NCBI RefSeq assembly: GCF_014648295.1
Contig: NZ_BMQV01000014.1
Span: 32,804 to 96,803, forward strand
Direction: 5' to 3'
DNA: 64,000 bases
Origin: Shewanella saliphila
Lineage (GTDB): Bacteria; Pseudomonadota; Gammaproteobacteria; Enterobacterales; Shewanellaceae
The notes beneath the pieces are model-generated. The model ran no database searches. It saw only the letters and a list, made by a program, of their open reading frames with translations, and was not told where the DNA came from. Made by a program: the position numbers and the translations under genes. This document shows, piece by piece, positions 61,003 to 64,000 of the stretch (its first letter is position 1; each line of letters starts with the position of its first letter).

Positions 61003-63538
61003 TTAACTGTGTGATGTCGTCTTGATCAAGTGGACGGCTAATAATGTAGCCTTGAAAGCCCGTACATTTTGCATGGGTTAATAAGTTAAGTTGTTTTTTG
61101 TTTTCGATTTGTTTAGCGACGACGGGTAAATTCAACTTATTCGCAAATTCAACTATGGCGTTTACGATGTTAAATGTTTCAGGGTTATATTCTATTTCTT
61201 CAAGATACACAGCCGCCAACTTAACCTGCGAAAATGAAATCCCTTGTAATTGATGCACACCACAAGAACCACCACCAAAATCGTCCATCGCGATATTAAT
61301 ACCATAAGCTTGTAGTTCTATAATCTTATTTCTTGCGTCATCAGCATTAACCCTAAAAATATCTTCTGCTATTTCAAATTGCAGTAATTTAGGTGAGACA
61401 TGGGCCGCTGATATTCTGCTCATCACCACATGAGCAAAATGATCCTGATGAAAATGCCTTGAAGAAATATTAAGTGACATCACAGGCACAGTTGAATTCA
61501 TTTGTTGTAAAGAATTGATTAACAACAATACTTGGTCGAGTGCCCAAAGCTCGATTTCAAAAATATAATCAGTTACTTCAGCTGCGGCAATAAATTTGCG
61601 CGGATTAATATAACCAAATTGTGGGTGATACCAGCGCATCAATACTTCGACACTATTTAATTGCCCTGTATGATCAACAACGGGCTGATACACCAAAGAC
61701 ATTTGTTTATTATGGATGGCAAGCTTAAGCTCACTTTGCAGCTTTATTGGCTGTACATGTTGTTGGTCTAATTCTGGCTGATAGATAGCGCAGCCATTAG
61801 AACGACTGTCCTTAGCTTGCTCTAAAGCACTGTCGGCTCGAGCCAATAATACTTGTGGTTCTAACGACTCAATTCCATCAAAAACAACCAAGCCAATCCT
61901 AGCTGTAATCGATAAATTTTGCTCCGAGATAGTAAAACCGCGGCCAATGAGCTGTCGAACTTCACTCGCTAATGCTAATGCCCGTTTGTTTGCTTGATCG
62001 ATATCATGACCAAAGTTTTTAGCCAAAATAACAAACTCATCAGCACCAAGACGCGCCACAGTGCCCGCACTCGAAAAGCTCCCTGATAACCGAGCAGCTA
62101 TTTGCATCAATAAACGGTCACCTAGCTGTCGGCCAAGGGCATCATTGATCAGCTTAAAGTTATCTAAATTAATCATAAGGAGCGCAGAGAACTGGCCAGT
62201 CTTACGGCTAAGCACTTGCAAATCATAAAGTTGATCAGCAAGTACTTCTCGATTAATTAAATCTGTTAGGCCATTGTGATTAGGTTTATCCACCGAAATT
62301 CGCTGACTTTTAACGTCACCAGAAACATCAGTAATAGTACCAATAATCCGTAAAGGCCTACCTAACTCATCCCACTCAACAATTTTGCCTCGATCAAGCA
62401 CCCAAATATAACGGCCGTCTTTGTGTCGTAAGCGATGCACACTCTCATATTCATCATGTTGATTATTGATATAATTTTGAAGAGTATTTAATACTTGGGG
62501 CTTATCGTCACGATGTAAACGAGACTCCCAAACAGAATAGTCATTATCAAGTTCATAAGGTTGATAGCCTAATATTTCTTTCCAGCGATCAGAAACAAAC
62601 ACATCACCGGTAGCAATAGCCCAATCCCAAATGCCATTACGCGCGCCCTCCACAGCAAATAACCAACGTTGCTCCGCATCATTAAGGCGTTTTTGACTAC
62701 GGAACAAACGACCTTTAACTAAATTTAAGTAATCTCGTAGCGTGGAAACCTCACGCGTAACACAAACTATATTCGTATTAAAATCTGGCTTATCGAGGTT
62801 TTTAGCAGCACGACTTAATTGAGTTAACGGTCGGATAAATGCGTAATGCAATAAAATACAAAACAACGTCAGTACAATTGCACCTAAGCCCCAAATTTCA
62901 ATAAAACGTTTGAGTAAACTCTCTGAAGCTTCAGATAACAGATTTGCAATATCATATTCGAGATAAATAAGTTCAACCATATTCGAATAACTAAAACGTG
63001 AATTTGAATTCAGCGGGTAATAGGCTTGAATCGATAAACGTTCAAAATTGACGATGACATTAGGTTTATTTCTGCCAATAGAAGCACGATGCTTATCGGC
63101 TGAATAACCTTCAAGGACATTGATGGCATTACTTTCACGCCAAATTATGTGGTTAGCAAATTGAATCTCGCTAGCAGAATCTAAAATAACATACGCCATC
63201 ATATTCTGATCAGTCGATACAAGCGCGACCTCTTGCTCTATACGCTCGAAATCTTGAGTCATCACGGCAGATTCAATCACATGACTCATACGAAAAAGAT
63301 CTTTCTGAATTTGTTCAGACTGCCTCGATGCTAATTGCTCATTTAGTTCTGCATGTTCATAAAAATACTCCCCACATACCAACCCAAGGTAAAGGATAAA
63401 AAAAGACGCAGGAACAAGGAAAGACAAAGACAGTTTCGGCAACCGAGGCAAAATAAACCCACCCAATAAAATAGATAAATATATGCTAGCGGTAATCTTA
63501 GCAATATGTAAAGGAATAGTTATAGAACACAACCACAT
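60968..63538 (-). CDS. PAS-GGDEF-EAL protein with degenerate signature motifs
   Basis: About 856 residues. Two N-terminal membrane segments flank a periplasmic sensor (about 60-220). A PAS domain with PAC motif (about 285-410, GIWDWAIATGDV...RIIGTITDV), a GGDEF domain and an EAL domain follow. The GGDEF site reads GADEF. The EAL motif reads EVL (allowed), DDFG is kept, but LKID is VKLA and the AEGVE loop reads AKQIE, replacing a catalytic glutamate. It may therefore bind but not break down cyclic di-GMP. The start is uncertain: an ATG at 63538 gives a hydrophobic start; others are possible. Confidence 0.88.
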   Translation of the reverse strand: MWLCSITIPLHIAKITASIYLSILLGGFILPRLPKLSLSFLVPASFFILYLGLVCGEYFYEHAELNEQLASRQSEQIQKDLFRMSHVIESAVMTQDFERIEQEVALVSTDQNMMAYVILDSASEIQFANHIIWRESNAINVLEGYSADKHRASIGRNKPNVIVNFERLSIQAYYPLNSNSRFSYSNMVELIYLEYDIANLLSEASESLLKRFIEIWGLGAIVLTLFCILLHYAFIRPLTQLSRAAKNLDKPDFNTNIVCVTREVSTLRDYLNLVKGRLFRSQKRLNDAEQRWLFAVEGARNGIWDWAIATGDVFVSDRWKEILGYQPYELDNDYSVWESRLHRDDKPQVLNTLQNYINNQHDEYESVHRLRHKDGRYIWVLDRGKIVEWDELGRPLRIIGTITDVSGDVKSQRISVDKPNHNGLTDLINREVLADQLYDLQVLSRKTGQFSALLMINLDNFKLINDALGRQLGDRLLMQIAARLSGSFSSAGTVARLGADEFVILAKNFGHDIDQANKRALALASEVRQLIGRGFTISEQNLSITARIGLVVFDGIESLEPQVLLARADSALEQAKDSRSNGCAIYQPELDQQHVQPIKLQSELKLAIHNKQMSLVYQPVVDHTGQLNSVEVLMRWYHPQFGYINPRKFIAAAEVTDYIFEIELWALDQVLLLINSLQQMNSTVPVMSLNISSRHFHQDHFAHVVMSRISAAHVSPKLLQFEIAEDIFRVNADDARNKIIELQAYGINIAMDDFGGGSCGVHQLQGISFSQVKLAAVYLEEIEYNPETFNIVNAIVEFANKLNLPVVAKQIENKKQLNLLTHAKCTGFQGYIISRPLDQDDITQLIKTQLSLSVAP

Positions 63539-63734
63539 AAACAAGATAAAGACTGTTTAATCATGAAGGCTTTTACTCCACATATTGTAGTGCAGATATC
63601 AACAGAATTCAGTATCTATTAACCGCCCAACCTGAATGCATCAAAAAATCATTGTGTTAGGGCTCGGTCATTAAACAGTAAGCTATAGCAGATCAAGATA
63701 GCTCATTTCGCTATAACAATAAAACAACAGACGT

Positions 63735-63766
63735 AAAAAATCCCGTTGGGTTAGCAACGGGCTTTT
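63735..63766 (-). terminator. Terminator downstream of the 5S rRNA-like fragment
   Basis: CCCGTTG (63742-63748) pairs with CAACGGG (63755-63761), and the minus strand continues with six Ts. It lies about 35 bases after the 5S-like fragment, as expected at the end of an rRNA operon. Confidence 0.85.
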
Positions 63767-63798
63767 CACAACTCTAATCTAACGAGTAAATTAGGCAT

Positions 63799-63843
63799 CT
63801 GGAAATGACCTACTCTCACATGGGCATATCACCACACTGCTAT
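63799..63843 (-). rRNA. 5S rRNA 3'-end fragment or remnant
   Basis: On the minus strand, about 45 bases read GCAGTGTGGTGATATGCCC then ATGTGAGAGTAGGTCAT then TTCCAG. The middle part is identical to the 3' end of gamma-proteobacterial 5S rRNA as I remember it (GTAGTGTGG...CCCCATGTGAGAGTAGGTCATCGCCAGG). The rest of the 5S gene is not found upstream: unrelated sequence and then the group II intron follow. It is thus a remnant or a displaced copy, not a functional 5S gene. Confidence 0.65.
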
Positions 63844-63874
63844 AATGCTCATTTGACAAACAAATCTCAGACGT

Positions 63875-64000
63875 ATCGAGTAGGGTGAGGCGTCACCGCC
63901 CCATCCCTCTCACAGAACCGTACGTACGGACCTCGTATACGGCTCATGCATACTTCCATTCAGCATAGTTGCTGAACACATACCCTGTCCTATCATGCGC
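63875..64000 (-). mobile_element. Group II intron, 3' end (domains V and VI), continuing past the window
   Basis: On the minus strand, domain V is at 63945-63915: GAGCCGTAT pairs with GTACGGTTC around an internal AC bulge and a short upper helix. Domain VI follows: GAG-AGGG pairs with CCCT-A-CTC, leaving a bulged A (63881) exactly seven bases from the predicted 3' end (63875, ...CTCGAT). That is the branch-point arrangement of group II introns. Domain V is 31 bases long where 34 is usual, because the upper helix is short. The intron body and any reverse transcriptase gene are outside the window. Confidence 0.8.

Overview
The window is a chromosomal segment from a gamma-proteobacterium, almost certainly a Shewanella. 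The evidence is the two adjacent formate dehydrogenase operons with their Tat-signal peptides, TorD-like chaperone, DUF3305/DUF3306 genes and FdhD; the DUF2986 small protein; YfdC-, YhgN-, RhtA- and YqhC/YqhD-type genes; the GlyGly-CTERM protease; and the low GC content. The organism assignment is inference from recalled family knowledge, not from a database search.

Layout. (1) 0-11.2 kb is mostly molybdenum cofactor supply. The 3' end of moeB is at the left edge. Two very small genes (DUF2986, YqaE/Pmp3-like), a diguanylate cyclase, an intergenic palindromic repeat, a pseudouridine synthase and a PepSY-like/response regulator/histidine kinase operon follow. Then comes one long minus-strand transcription unit, moaA-moaC-moaD-moaE-modA-modB-modC, whose leader looks like a Moco riboswitch running directly into the moaA ribosome binding site. 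(2) 11.3-22.3 kb holds ETF-ubiquinone oxidoreductase with a palindromic operator candidate, a chemoreceptor, DUF4870, a MOSC protein, a PfkB sugar kinase, a HemN-like radical SAM protein, a YqfB-type ASCH amidohydrolase, the divergent yqhC/yqhD pair and an EmrE-type exporter. (3) 22.5-26.3 kb is a small accessory stretch of exported proteins without clear function: a TPR protein with one membrane anchor, and two secreted proteins. (4) 26.4-28.1 kb has RhtA, a GNAT protein and a small overlapping hypothetical gene.

(5) 28.1-46.4 kb is the formate respiration region. Two paralogous fdhABC operons, both with a cysteine rather than selenocysteine at the active site, lie in the same direction. They are separated by an alpha/beta hydrolase, a YfdC-type formate/nitrite-channel homologue, an EcsC protein and a small unknown protein. 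The upstream operon also carries the accessory genes: a Tat-signal peptide, a TorD-like chaperone, a large polyferredoxin, DUF3306 and DUF3305. Divergent fdhD supplies sulfur to the molybdenum cofactor. Both operons end in nearly the same terminator hairpin. The moa/mod/moeB genes at the left plausibly supply the cofactor these enzymes need. (6) 46.4-63.5 kb is mixed housekeeping: rlmF, a FliL-like protein, ubiC, a large M6 metalloprotease with PKD domains coupled to a lipoprotein, a YhgN/MarC protein, a histidine-rich ZIP-like membrane protein, a TANGO2/NRDE protein, hemN, adenosine deaminase, a DUF885 lipoprotein peptidase, a PldB-like lipase and a PAS-GGDEF-EAL protein with degraded signature motifs. 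(7) The right edge holds the 3' end of a group II intron (domains V and VI with a bulged branch-point A), a 3' fragment resembling 5S rRNA and a terminator, all on the minus strand.

I see no CRISPR array, intact transposase gene or tRNA in the window. No wholly new system stands out. The best leads are the Moco riboswitch, the duplicated formate dehydrogenase locus, the intergenic repeat, the exported unknown proteins, the ZIP-like fusion and the intron/5S junction.
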